Below, piece by piece: positions 1-6,202 of a stretch of 8,331 bases of DNA. Source of the stretch: Chloroflexota bacterium (GTDB taxonomy: Bacteria > Chloroflexota > Limnocylindria > Limnocylindrales > CSP1-4); NCBI GenBank assembly GCA_013694835.1, contig JACDBP010000016.1:1-8331 (forward strand), in the 5' to 3' direction. Below the pieces are notes generated by a model. It ran no database searches, was not told the DNA's origin, and was given only the letters and a program-made list of their open reading frames with translations. The translations under genes and the position numbers were made by a program. Numbering within the stretch: position 1 is the first letter of the stretch; the number at the start of each line of letters is the position of its first letter.

Positions 1-674
1 TCGCCCAGCAGCTGCACCTCCACGTGCCGCCCGGCCTCCACGTATCGCTCGAGGTAGACTGCGCCATCGCCGAATGCGGTGCTCGCCTCCTGCGACGCGG
101 CGAGCAGAGCCGCGGGCAGATCCTCAACCTGCTCCACCCGACGCATGCCGCGCCCTCCCCCACCCGCCGCCGCCTTTACCAGCAGCGGCCAGCCGATGGC
201 ATCGGCCTCTTCCGCGGACCTCGTATCCGTTCCCGACCTGTCGACAGGGGCGGGTTCGAAGGTGCCCGGGACGATCGCGACGCCTGCGTCGCGCGCGGTC
301 CGGCGCGCTGCCAGCTTGTCACCGAGTCCGGCAAGGGTGCGGGGCTCGGGGCCGATGAACACCAAGCCGGCCGCGGCGCACTCTTCCGCGAACGCGGCCC
401 GTTCCGATAGGAAGCCATAGCCGGGGTGGATCGCCTCGGCACCGGTGCGACGGGCCGCGGCGACGATGGCGGGGCCGTCGAGGTAGCTTTCAGCCGGCGA
501 AGCCGGACCGAGCCTGATCGCAACGTCGGCTGCCAGGACGTGGGGCGCGGTGGTGTCGGCGTCGCTGTAGACGGCAATCGTCTCGATCTGCAATTCGCGA
601 CAGGCGCGGATCACGCGCAGCGCGATCTCGCCACGGTTGGCGACCAACAACCGCCGAAACAGCGGAGACGTCAC
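1..674 (-). CDS. accC: Biotin carboxylase subunit of acyl-CoA carboxylase (N-terminal 224 residues, runs off the left edge)
   Basis: Catalyses ATP-dependent carboxylation of biotin, the first half-reaction of acetyl/propionyl-CoA carboxylase, in the cytoplasm. The reverse-strand translation begins VTSPLFRRLLVANRGEIALR, the classic biotin carboxylase opening. It continues with HPGYGFLSE at about residues 83-91, GDK at 118-120 (family MGDK motif), the ATP-grasp lysine in LLVKAAAGG (K167), the glycine-rich loop GGGGRGM (171-177) and LERYVEAGRHVEVQ (208-221). All are standard for the family. Only about half of a usual 450-residue biotin carboxylase is present, so whether a biotin carrier domain is fused at the C-terminus cannot be seen. 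It follows the carboxyltransferase gene on the same strand, almost certainly co-transcribed. The start is uncertain: GTG at 674 best fits the family length, but in-frame GTG codons at 698 and 719 also exist, and the last would couple directly to the upstream stop. None has a strong ribosome site. Confidence 0.93.
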   Translation of the reverse strand, partial: MTSPLFRRLLVANRGEIALRVIRACRELQIETIAVYSDADTTAPHVLAADVAIRLGPASPAESYLDGPAIVAAARRTGAEAIHPGYGFLSERAAFAEECAAAGLVFIGPEPRTLAGLGDKLAARRTARDAGVAIVPGTFEPAPVDRSGTDTRSAEEADAIGWPLLVKAAAGGGGRGMRRVEQVEDLPAALLAASQEASTAFGDGAVYLERYVEAGRHVEVQLLG

Positions 675-720
675 CCCGGCGTCGCTGTCTTTGTGCACAG
701 ACGTTCCGCGCCTCGCCACG

Positions 721-2298
721 TCAAAGCGGCATGTTGCCGTGCTTCTTGGCTGGATTCCGTTCTCGCTTCGTGGACAGCATCGCCAGAGCTGCCGCGACGC
801 GGCTGCGAGTCTCGGACGGTCGAATCACGTCATCTACGTATCCTCGGCCCGCCGCCACGTAGGGGTTGGCGAACCTGGTCTCGTATTCCTCAGTCAAGCG
901 TCGCCGTTCGGCATCGCGATCGTCGGCCTCGTCGATCCGGTCGCGAAAGATGATGTTGACCGCACCCTCGACTCCCATCACCGCGATCTGGGCACTGGGC
1001 CAGGCAAGGTTGACATCACCGCGGATGTGCTTGCTGCTCATCACGTCATATGCGCCGCCGTATGCCTTGCGGGTGATGACGGTGATCTTGGGCACCGTCG
1101 CCTCGCAGTAGGCGTAGAGCAGCTTTGCACCATGGCGGATGATGCCGCCGTGTTCTTGCGCAACACCCGGGAGGAACCCTGGTACGTCCACCAAGGTGAG
1201 CAGAGGGACGTTGAAGCAATCGCAGAAGCGGACGAACCGAGCAGCCTTGTCGGAGGCGTCGATGTCAAGGGCGCCCGCCAGAACGGCCGGCTGCTGTGCG
1301 ACGACGCCGATACTCCGACCGCCCACCCGTGCGAAGCCGACGAGGATGTTGCCGGCCCATGCCGGTTGCAGTTCCAGGAAGGCGCCGTCGTCGACGATGC
1401 CCCGAATCACCAGGTGCATGTCGTACGGCTGCGACGGCTCGTCAGGGATGACGGCGTCGAGTGCGATGTCCGCGCGATCGACAGGGTCGTCGCTGCCGAC
1501 GAACGGCGGGTCCTCGAGATTGTTCTGCGGTAGGAAGGCAAGGATGCGACGGGCGTAGTCGATGGCCTCGGCCTCGTCAGCAGCCGCGATATGCGCTACT
1601 CCGCTGATGGTGGTGTGGGTGATGCCCCCGCCCAACCGTTCGCGATCGACGTCCTCATGGGTGACAGCGCGGACGACGTCAGGCCCTGTGACGAACATGT
1701 AGCTCGTGCCCTGGACCATGATCGTCACGTCCGTGATCGCCGGCGAGTAGACCGCGCCCCCGGCACACGGCCCGAGGATCAGCGACAGCTGCGGGATGAC
1801 GCCCGACGCGAGCGTGTTGCGCAGGAAGATGTCGGCGTACCCGCCCAGCGACACCACGCCCTCCTGGATGCGCGCCCCGCCGGAGTCGTTCATGCCGACC
1901 ACCGGAGCACCGACCTTCATGGCGAGATCCATCATCTTGCAGATCTTTTCCGCGTGGGCCTCGGACAGCGAACCGCCAAAGACCGTGAAGTCCTGGCTGA
2001 AGACGAAGACCAGCCTGCCGCCGATCGTGCCGTGACCGGTCACCACGCCGTCGCCGAGGTAACGCTCGTCGGCCATGCCGAAGTCGCTCGACCGGTGGAC
2101 GACGAAGGCGTCGAACTCGGCGAAGGATCCAGGGTCCATCAGCAATTCGATCCGGTCGCGAGCGGTGAGCTTGCCACGCGCTCGCTGCTGCGCGATCCTC
2201 GCCTCGCCGCCGCCGGTCTTTGACGCTTCCCGCAGCGCATCCAGCTCTTCCAGCCGGTCCCGCTGCGTCACGCCGACCTCCCCTAGCGCCTCCATCAC
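721..2298 (-). CDS. pccB: Acyl-CoA carboxylase carboxyltransferase (beta) subunit, propionyl-CoA type
   Basis: Transfers the carboxyl group from carboxybiotin to an acyl-CoA, giving methylmalonyl-CoA (or malonyl-CoA). At 525 residues it has the normal length for the PccB/AccD5/MmdA family. The N-terminal half has ARGKLTARDRIELLMDPGSF (40-59), SQDFTVFGGSLSEAHAEKI (101-119) and the first oxyanion-hole loop GPCAGGAVYSPA (176-187). The C-terminal half has DVPGFLPG (371-378), the second loop RKAYGGAYDVM (410-420) and NLAWPSAQIAVMG (430-442). Asp418 falls where Streptomyces PccB has the Asp linked to propionyl-CoA preference; acetyl-preferring paralogues have Ile, as I recall. It is the first gene of the minus-strand pair, with the biotin carboxylase 46 bases or fewer downstream, and is divergent from parA. 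GTG at 2298 and ATG at 2295 are adjacent alternative starts; only a weak G-rich stretch precedes them. Substrate is inferred, family is firm. Confidence 0.95.
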   Translation of the reverse strand: MMEALGEVGVTQRDRLEELDALREASKTGGGEARIAQQRARGKLTARDRIELLMDPGSFAEFDAFVVHRSSDFGMADERYLGDGVVTGHGTIGGRLVFVFSQDFTVFGGSLSEAHAEKICKMMDLAMKVGAPVVGMNDSGGARIQEGVVSLGGYADIFLRNTLASGVIPQLSLILGPCAGGAVYSPAITDVTIMVQGTSYMFVTGPDVVRAVTHEDVDRERLGGGITHTTISGVAHIAAADEAEAIDYARRILAFLPQNNLEDPPFVGSDDPVDRADIALDAVIPDEPSQPYDMHLVIRGIVDDGAFLELQPAWAGNILVGFARVGGRSIGVVAQQPAVLAGALDIDASDKAARFVRFCDCFNVPLLTLVDVPGFLPGVAQEHGGIIRHGAKLLYAYCEATVPKITVITRKAYGGAYDVMSSKHIRGDVNLAWPSAQIAVMGVEGAVNIIFRDRIDEADDRDAERRRLTEEYETRFANPYVAAGRGYVDDVIRPSETRSRVAAALAMLSTKRERNPAKKHGNMPL

Positions 2299-2372
2299 CC
2301 CGTTTCGGCGGGCAATGCTACCAGCGGTGGCGGTCCCGAGCCTCCGTCCCGGGCCTACCGACGATGTGACTC

Positions 2373-2415
2373 GTATCCACAGAATCGGTGAACAACTCGG
2401 TCTCGCTGTGGATAA
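2373..2415. promoter_or_regulatory. DnaA-box cluster upstream of parA
   Basis: The minus strand at 2415-2407 reads TTATCCACA, a perfect consensus DnaA box. The plus strand at 2373-2381 reads GTATCCACA, one mismatch. These form an inverted pair: TATCCACAG (2374-2382) and CTGTGGATA (2406-2414) are exact reverse complements, 23 bases apart. Between them, the complement of 2388-2396 (TTGTTCACC) is a weaker match, 6 of 9. They lie in the divergent gap between the carboxyltransferase gene and parA, 90-130 bases ahead of the parA start. Either DnaA regulates parAB here or this is part of a replication origin or DnaA-titration site. No AT-rich unwinding stretch is visible, so a complete oriC is not supported. 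Confidence 0.6.
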
Positions 2416-2444
2416 CCCCGTGGAGCGTCGGTTGCGGCATCAGG

Positions 2445-2450
2445 TAGATT
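2445..2450 (+). promoter_or_regulatory. Possible -10 element for parAB
   Basis: TAGATT fits the TANNNT pattern of a housekeeping -10 box and stands out in a GC-rich gap. No good -35 hexamer lies 16-18 bases upstream (the bases there are around TGGAGC), so the promoter may need an activator or be weak. Transcription would begin near 2457, just downstream of the DnaA boxes and just ahead of the palindrome at 2463-2474. Confidence 0.3.
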
Positions 2451-2462
2451 GGACGCAGCCCG

Positions 2463-2474
2463 GTCGGATCCGAC
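2463..2474. promoter_or_regulatory. Perfect 12-bp palindrome in the parA leader, possible operator
   Basis: GTCGGATCCGAC is its own reverse complement. It sits between the possible -10 element and the parA ribosome site, where a repressor would block transcription. Many parAB operons are self-regulated by ParA or ParB binding near the promoter, so an autoregulatory operator is a reasonable guess. It is not a parS sequence. A chance palindrome of this length is possible. Confidence 0.35.
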
Positions 2475-2492
2475 AACGGGACGCTATCCAGC

Positions 2493-2500
2493 GAGGTGAT
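2493..2500 (+). promoter_or_regulatory. Ribosome binding site of parA
   Basis: GAGGTGAT matches eight consecutive bases complementary to the 16S rRNA 3' end and ends six bases before the GTG at 2507. It decides the parA start, because the reading frame stays open far upstream (to about 2075) without similarity to ParA. Confidence 0.75.
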
Positions 2501-2506
2501 GCCGCC

Positions 2507-3277
2507 GTGGCCAACGTGATCGCGATCGCCAACCAGAAGGGCGGAGTCGGCAAGACTACGACCGCGATCAACCTGGCGGGCTCACTCGCCGAACAGGGGT
2601 TTCATCTGCTGTGCGTCGACATGGATGCGCAGGCGAACCTGACGGTGGGGCTTGGCATCAACCTCGGTACGGTGGATCGGTCGATGGCTGATGTGCTGGT
2701 CGACGGAGGGTCGACGATCGAGGAGATCGTCATCCCGACCCAGACCAGCGGCATCGATGTCGCGCCGTCGACCCTTGAGCTGGCCTCGACCGAGGTGGAA
2801 CTCTTCACCTCCATCGGTCGTGAGCATGCGCTGCGCGAGGCCCTTGCGGGCTGGGCGCACGATCACTACGACTACATCCTGATCGACTGCCCACCAACGC
2901 TGGGCCTGCTCACGATCAACGGCTTGGTCGCCGCGACCCACGTGATCATCCCGGTCCAGACGCAGTACTACGCCCTGAAGGGCCTGTCCGCGCTGGTGAA
3001 GGTCATCAACCAGATCCGCAACAAGGGACTCAATCCCGATCTGCGGGTGATGGGCCTGCTGCCCACGTTCTACGACAGGCGCACCATCCTCGGCCGCGAG
3101 ATGCTCGACGAGCTGCGCGAGATGGGTGACCACCACATCTTCAAGAGCATGGTCAAACAGACCGTCAAGCTCGGGGAGGCGCCACTTGCCGGTCGCCCGG
3201 TGACGGCGTATGCCACGAACTCGGATGCGGCTCGAACCTATCGCGGCCTCGCCCAGGAGGTGATCGACCTTGCCTAG
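2507..3277 (+). CDS. parA: ParA/Soj-type chromosome partitioning ATPase
   Basis: A deviant Walker-type ATPase that binds DNA non-specifically as an ATP dimer and moves ParB-parS complexes during segregation. The 256-residue length is typical of Soj-like chromosomal ParA without the extra N-terminal DNA-binding domain of plasmid type Ia ParA. It starts VANVIAIANQKGGVGKTTTA: the deviant Walker A has the signature lysine K11 and P-loop K16. The A' region VDMDAQANLT carries D40, matching the catalytic Asp of Soj, and the Walker B segment ILIDCPP carries D127. The family's TQYYALKG follows at 152-159, and NRR-type text is replaced by FYDRRTILGREML (188-200). The GTG start at 2507 is chosen because of its ribosome site and because homology begins exactly there. 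Its last eight bases overlap parB, which implies translational coupling. Confidence in the family is high. Partner specificity is inferred from the neighbour. Confidence 0.97.
   Translation: MANVIAIANQKGGVGKTTTAINLAGSLAEQGFHLLCVDMDAQANLTVGLGINLGTVDRSMADVLVDGGSTIEEIVIPTQTSGIDVAPSTLELASTEVELFTSIGREHALREALAGWAHDHYDYILIDCPPTLGLLTINGLVAATHVIIPVQTQYYALKGLSALVKVINQIRNKGLNPDLRVMGLLPTFYDRRTILGREMLDELREMGDHHIFKSMVKQTVKLGEAPLAGRPVTAYATNSDAARTYRGLAQEVIDLA
3255..3265 (+). promoter_or_regulatory. Full-consensus ribosome binding site of parB inside the end of parA
   Basis: AGGAGGTGATC is an uninterrupted match to the anti-Shine-Dalgarno sequence, followed four bases later by the TTG at 3270. It lies within parA codons for the last few residues. 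It strongly supports a rare TTG start for parB overlapping the parA stop. Confidence 0.85.
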
Positions 3278-4286
3278 CCGACCCGACTTTCGCGCAACCG
3301 CCGCGCGACGTCTCTCGGAGGAGCGCGAGCTCTCCCCTTCAGTGATCAGCCTTCTGTCGCCCGAGGGGACATCGTCTCGCGCCAAGGGCGTTCGCAACAT
3401 CCCGCTGGAGCGGATCGACTCCAACCCGGACCAGCCGCGACTGACCTTCGACGAGGACTCGCTCCAGGAGCTCGCGGCATCTATCCGCGAGCACGGCGTC
3501 CTCCAGCCCATCCTCGTTCGTCCACGCGATGCTGGTCGGTACCAGCTGATCGCCGGCGAACGTCGTTGGCGTGCGGCGCACATCGCTGGCCTCGACGACG
3601 TGCCAGCGATGATCGAGGACATCGACGATGACACTGCACTCGAGATCGCCATCATCGAGAACCTCCAGCGCGAAGACCTCTCTCCCCTTGACGAGGCGCT
3701 GATGTATGACCGGATGACACACGAGCACGGCTACAGCATCCGGAAGCTGGCACAGAAGCTCGGCAAGGACAAGGGTTACATCGAGAACCGGCTGCGACTC
3801 GCCGACGCTCCCGCCGAAGTGAAGCAGCTCGTGTCTTTGCGCAAAGACACGCTGTCACACGCCTACGAGCTCCTGAAGGTCGACGACCCCAAGAAGCGGC
3901 GCCGACTCGCCGAGCAGGTGGCGAGCGGAGAGCTCAGTCTGGTCAAGTTGCGCGAAAAGATCGAAAAGGGGCGCCGTCGCCGGCAACCATCCGAGCACGA
4001 CGAGCCTCTATCGCAGGACCGTGGAGAGGCAGCCCGCCCGGAGCCCGTCGTACTGGCCGATGAAGAGCTGGCCGATGGCCCGCTCAGGGAGGACGCGCTG
4101 GTCGTCGCGAAGGACCACCTCAACCAAGCGCTCGCTGAGCTCATCCGGGTCTTACGATCGACCGATGCCGCAGCGATCGACGACGTGGATCGTGGGAACC
4201 TTGCCAAGTACCTGACGATCGCGAAGCTTCGATTGGAGAACGTGATCACCACGGTTCGACCCCCGGAACGCTCCGGACGCCGCTAA
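3270..4286 (+). CDS. parB: ParB/Spo0J-family centromere-binding partition protein with non-canonical ends
   Basis: ParB binds parS, uses CTP to clamp and slide on DNA, and stimulates ParA. The 338-residue product has a recognisable core: NIPLERIDSNPDQPR (43-57), the CTP-binding segment GVLQPILVRP (76-85), the arginine-rich motif GERRWRAA (96-103), IIENLQREDLSP (128-139) and a helix-turn-helix around SIRKLAQKLGKDKGYIENRLRL (156-177). Both ends differ from Spo0J. The N-terminus lacks the usual LGRGL-type ParA-activating peptide and instead has an Arg-rich stretch (R4, R8, R13, R14). Residues 235-265 form a charged linker, and the C-terminal 70 residues form a helical segment without the usual LGTKV-type dimerisation motif. 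TTG at 3270 is supported by a perfect ribosome site and overlaps parA by eight bases. No parS (GTTTCACGTGAAAC) is visible in the window. Confidence 0.93.
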   Translation: MPSRPDFRATAARRLSEERELSPSVISLLSPEGTSSRAKGVRNIPLERIDSNPDQPRLTFDEDSLQELAASIREHGVLQPILVRPRDAGRYQLIAGERRWRAAHIAGLDDVPAMIEDIDDDTALEIAIIENLQREDLSPLDEALMYDRMTHEHGYSIRKLAQKLGKDKGYIENRLRLADAPAEVKQLVSLRKDTLSHAYELLKVDDPKKRRRLAEQVASGELSLVKLREKIEKGRRRRQPSEHDEPLSQDRGEAARPEPVVLADEELADGPLREDALVVAKDHLNQALAELIRVLRSTDAAAIDDVDRGNLAKYLTIAKLRLENVITTVRPPERSGRR

Positions 4287-4291
4287 GGACC

Positions 4292-4306
4292 GGGCGCCGA
4301 GCGCTC
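4292..4306. terminator. Possible short hairpin between convergent parB and ubiA-like genes
   Basis: GGGCGC (4292-4297), loop CGA, GCGCTC (4301-4306) can form a six-pair stem with one G-T wobble. It occupies most of the 21-base gap between the parB stop and the convergent prenyltransferase stop. No T-run follows on either strand, so an intrinsic terminator is only weakly supported. Confidence 0.25.
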
Positions 4307-4307
4307 C

Positions 4308-5186
4308 CTAGCCCGACGGCCGACCCTGCAGCACGGCGGCCGTGAACCACGCCGTCGCCAGGAGCGCGATCGACACGGCCTGCAGCTGCCACCCTCGTTC
4401 ACGCGTCGGTGCAGCGGCCCCCCTGGAGAACACGACGCCCAGGGCCGCGAGCAGCGCCGATCCGCCGGTGGAAACCAGTGTCAGTACCGATGCTGGAGCC
4501 AGGGTCAGCGATGCCGCGACGTGGATGACCAGGAGCAGTGTCGCCATGATCAACAGTGCACGACGGCGGCCGAGCCGCACGACGAGCGTGCGCTCCCCGG
4601 CCGCCGTGTCGCGGTCATGGTCGACCAGTCCGTTGGCGATCGCCAAGGCGGGTCCGGCCAGCGCCGCGAGCGGGAGCAACACCTCGTACCGTGGCGGCCA
4701 CTCCCCTGTAGCCCCGAACCAGGCGTATGCCGGCAGGAGCGGAAACGCGACGGCGTAAGCCAACCAGCCGAGGCCCCGCCGCTTCAACCCGAGATCGTAG
4801 GCGAGCCCGCACCCGTACATCGCGGCGAGCAGGGCGAGTTCGATCGGGCCCCAGGAAGCTGCCAGTCCCAGCCCCCCGGTCCCAAGCGCGATCGCCAGGG
4901 CCATAGCCGTCCCGCGCCTGATGTCGCCGCGTACCAGCGGCTTGCGTGGCCGACCCCTCCGGTCCGCCGGCTCATCGGCGAGGTCATTCGTCACGCCGAT
5001 CGAGAACTGGATCGTAACCATCGCCCCCGCAAGCGTCGCGGCTGCGGTGGCGGATCCGCCAGAAATGAGGACGATGGCGGCGACAAGCGCCGCGTTCAGG
5101 ATCGACGGGAAGGGGTGAAGGATGGCGAGCGCGTCAAGTCGAGACGCCGAACGGCGCGGTTTCGGCTCGCCCGGCTCCGACCTCAT
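4308..5186 (-). CDS. UbiA-superfamily membrane prenyltransferase
   Basis: An integral membrane enzyme that joins a polyprenyl diphosphate to an aromatic or other acceptor, as in quinone, chlorophyll or lipid synthesis. The 292-residue product has about nine hydrophobic segments and both magnesium-binding signatures. The first is NDLADEPAD (67-75), which fits NDxxDxxxD. The second is DHDRDTAAGERTLVVRLG (189-206), which fits DxxxD followed by GxxTL. AYDLGLKRRGLGW (129-141) matches the loop after the third or fourth helix in the family. The acceptor substrate cannot be read from the sequence: it is not a clear UbiA, MenA, CtaB or chlorophyll synthase. ATG at 5186 has no obvious ribosome site but is followed by a basic cytoplasmic tail, and it lies 25 bases after the upstream gene's stop, suggesting one transcript. 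It is convergent with parB. Confidence 0.9.
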   Translation of the reverse strand: MRSEPGEPKPRRSASRLDALAILHPFPSILNAALVAAIVLISGGSATAAATLAGAMVTIQFSIGVTNDLADEPADRRGRPRKPLVRGDIRRGTAMALAIALGTGGLGLAASWGPIELALLAAMYGCGLAYDLGLKRRGLGWLAYAVAFPLLPAYAWFGATGEWPPRYEVLLPLAALAGPALAIANGLVDHDRDTAAGERTLVVRLGRRRALLIMATLLLVIHVAASLTLAPASVLTLVSTGGSALLAALGVVFSRGAAAPTRERGWQLQAVSIALLATAWFTAAVLQGRPSG

Positions 5187-5211
5187 GGCGAGACGGGCCG
5201 GGCCGTTCAGA

Positions 5212-5577
5212 TCAGAGGTAGACGATCTCGTGGAAGTTCCCGATAAGGAATGCGCTCAGCTTCGCCCGGGCATCCGGCGCCTGGCGGCGCAGACCCGTCA
5301 CGAAGCAATGGAGGGCGATGGCGGGGACGAGCAATCGACCGTCCTCGGTCCTCCCGGCCGTCGCGGGTGGTCCGCCGCCGTTCGCATAGAGTCGTTCGAG
5401 CTGACGGTCGTCGTAGCCGGTCGCGCGGCGAAACTCCTCGAGCACCCTGGCGACGCCGCGGCGGATCGAAAGGTCGCGCATCAGCTCGCCGCTCCAGGCG
5501 TCGATCTGATCGTCAGGCTGCTCTGCGAGCCGCTGCCTGTATTCCTCGGGTGTGGATGACAGGCCAGTCGCGGTCAC
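5212..5577 (-). CDS. Unnamed 121-residue soluble protein between yggT-like and ubiA-like genes
   Basis: I do not recognise a characterised family. The protein has no signal peptide or membrane segment and should be cytoplasmic. Visible features: a charged helical N-terminal half (EEYRQRLAEQPDDQIDAWSG, residues 11-30, then ELMRDLSIRRGVARVLEEFRRATG), a glycine-proline turn NGGGPP (66-71), and a more hydrophobic C-terminal half ending in LSAFLIGNFHEIVYL (107-121). The GTG start at 5577 has GGAGA seven bases ahead, which argues that this is a real translated gene rather than a chance frame; the longer frame upstream has no such support. It sits 25 bases before the prenyltransferase and 94 bases after the yggT-like gene, all on one strand. 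The compact, stop-bounded, codon-biased frame suggests a conserved gene. Function unknown. Confidence 0.75.
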   Translation of the reverse strand: MTATGLSSTPEEYRQRLAEQPDDQIDAWSGELMRDLSIRRGVARVLEEFRRATGYDDRQLERLYANGGGPPATAGRTEDGRLLVPAIALHCFVTGLRRQAPDARAKLSAFLIGNFHEIVYL

Positions 5578-5600
5578 CGTGGTTCTCCATTCGTTGGTCT

Positions 5601-5620
5601 GGCGCCATCCGGCGCCATCC
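5601..5620. repeat. Tandem 10-bp direct repeat (two copies of GGCGCCATCC)
   Basis: Two exact adjacent copies lie 24-43 bases upstream of the 121-residue gene's start. They would fall in its 5' leader, just after a TATCAT (-10-like) hexamer on the minus strand at 5633-5628. A related GGCGCCGTC occurs near 5665. This may be slippage or a binding site; nothing else supports a role. Confidence 0.55.
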
Positions 5621-5671
5621 CGTGGCCATGATACGCGGTCGCTGGACTCCCGGCCTGCCGACCTGGCGCCG

Positions 5672-6133
5672 TCAGGGCTCGCGGCGGAACACCCGAAGCA
5701 ACGCAAGGATCACGCCGGCCACGATGAGCCAGCCGACCATCGCCACGAGGGCCGCTCCGTCCAAGTACGTGCCACCGCGGCTGATGGCCTCCTGACCGAG
5801 GATGCCCCGGAACGGTGCCACGAACGGTTCGCTGATGTTGTAGATGCTGCTCACCAGGTCGTTGCCCTCCCGCGCGTTCAGCAGGAGCAGCACCACCCGC
5901 AAGCCGATCAGCAGCATGACCAGTCCGAGAACGAACACCACCAACCGCTCGATCGTCGCACCGGTCCCGGCGCGGCGGACCGCTCGTTCCTGGGTCACGG
6001 TCGTGCCGTAGCCGCTGCCGTGCGTGGCGGGCACAGCGGGCATGACCGGCGGCGCGGCGGGCGCAACCGGCACGGCTGGGGTCACGCGTGTCTCGTCGGA
6101 CCGGGTCACGATCCGTTCCTCATCGTAGGTCAT
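5672..6133 (-). CDS. YggT-family membrane protein with N-terminal Pro/Ala-rich extension
   Basis: YggT proteins are small two-helix inner-membrane proteins, often placed near cell-division or osmotic-response genes, with no settled biochemical role. The 153-residue product has a polar N-terminal tail (1-60) rich in Pro, Ala and Val (VPVAPAAPPVMPAVPA, 21-36). Then come a membrane helix (about 62-86), the family hallmark SEPFVAPFRGIL (101-112), a second membrane helix (about 126-148) and a basic end. Classical bacterial YggT proteins of this type are nearly all membrane domain, so the tail is extra. ATG at 6133 is preferred over ATG at 6145, because GGAGG lies five bases ahead of the former. 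It appears to head the minus-strand group leading to the 121-residue gene and the prenyltransferase, and is divergent from the acetyltransferase. Confidence 0.85.
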   Translation of the reverse strand: MTYDEERIVTRSDETRVTPAVPVAPAAPPVMPAVPATHGSGYGTTVTQERAVRRAGTGATIERLVVFVLGLVMLLIGLRVVLLLLNAREGNDLVSSIYNISEPFVAPFRGILGQEAISRGGTYLDGAALVAMVGWLIVAGVILALLRVFRREP

Positions 6134-6202
6134 CGATGCCTCCATAGCCGCACGCGCCAGCGACGCCGCCCGTGCGACGCCGCGTAGACTGCGGCCACGC
6201 GC

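Noticed and set aside
637..1533. 298-residue plus-strand frame
   Set aside because: It is antisense to the carboxyltransferase and biotin carboxylase genes, has no recognisable domain, and is a product of GC-rich codon bias.
2299..2506. Complete oriC
   Set aside because: Only one perfect and one near-perfect DnaA box are present, with no AT-rich unwinding element and no replication-initiation genes adjacent.
2938..2950. CACGTGA inside parA as a parS candidate
   Set aside because: The flanking bases do not match GTTT/AAAC; it is explained by His-Val codons.
2582..3655. 357-residue minus-strand frame
   Set aside because: It is antisense to parA and parB, whose motifs are unmistakable; the composition is His/Arg/Asp-rich shadow text.
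4521..5246. 241-residue plus-strand frame
   Set aside because: It is antisense to the prenyltransferase; Arg/Gly/Gln-rich with no domain.
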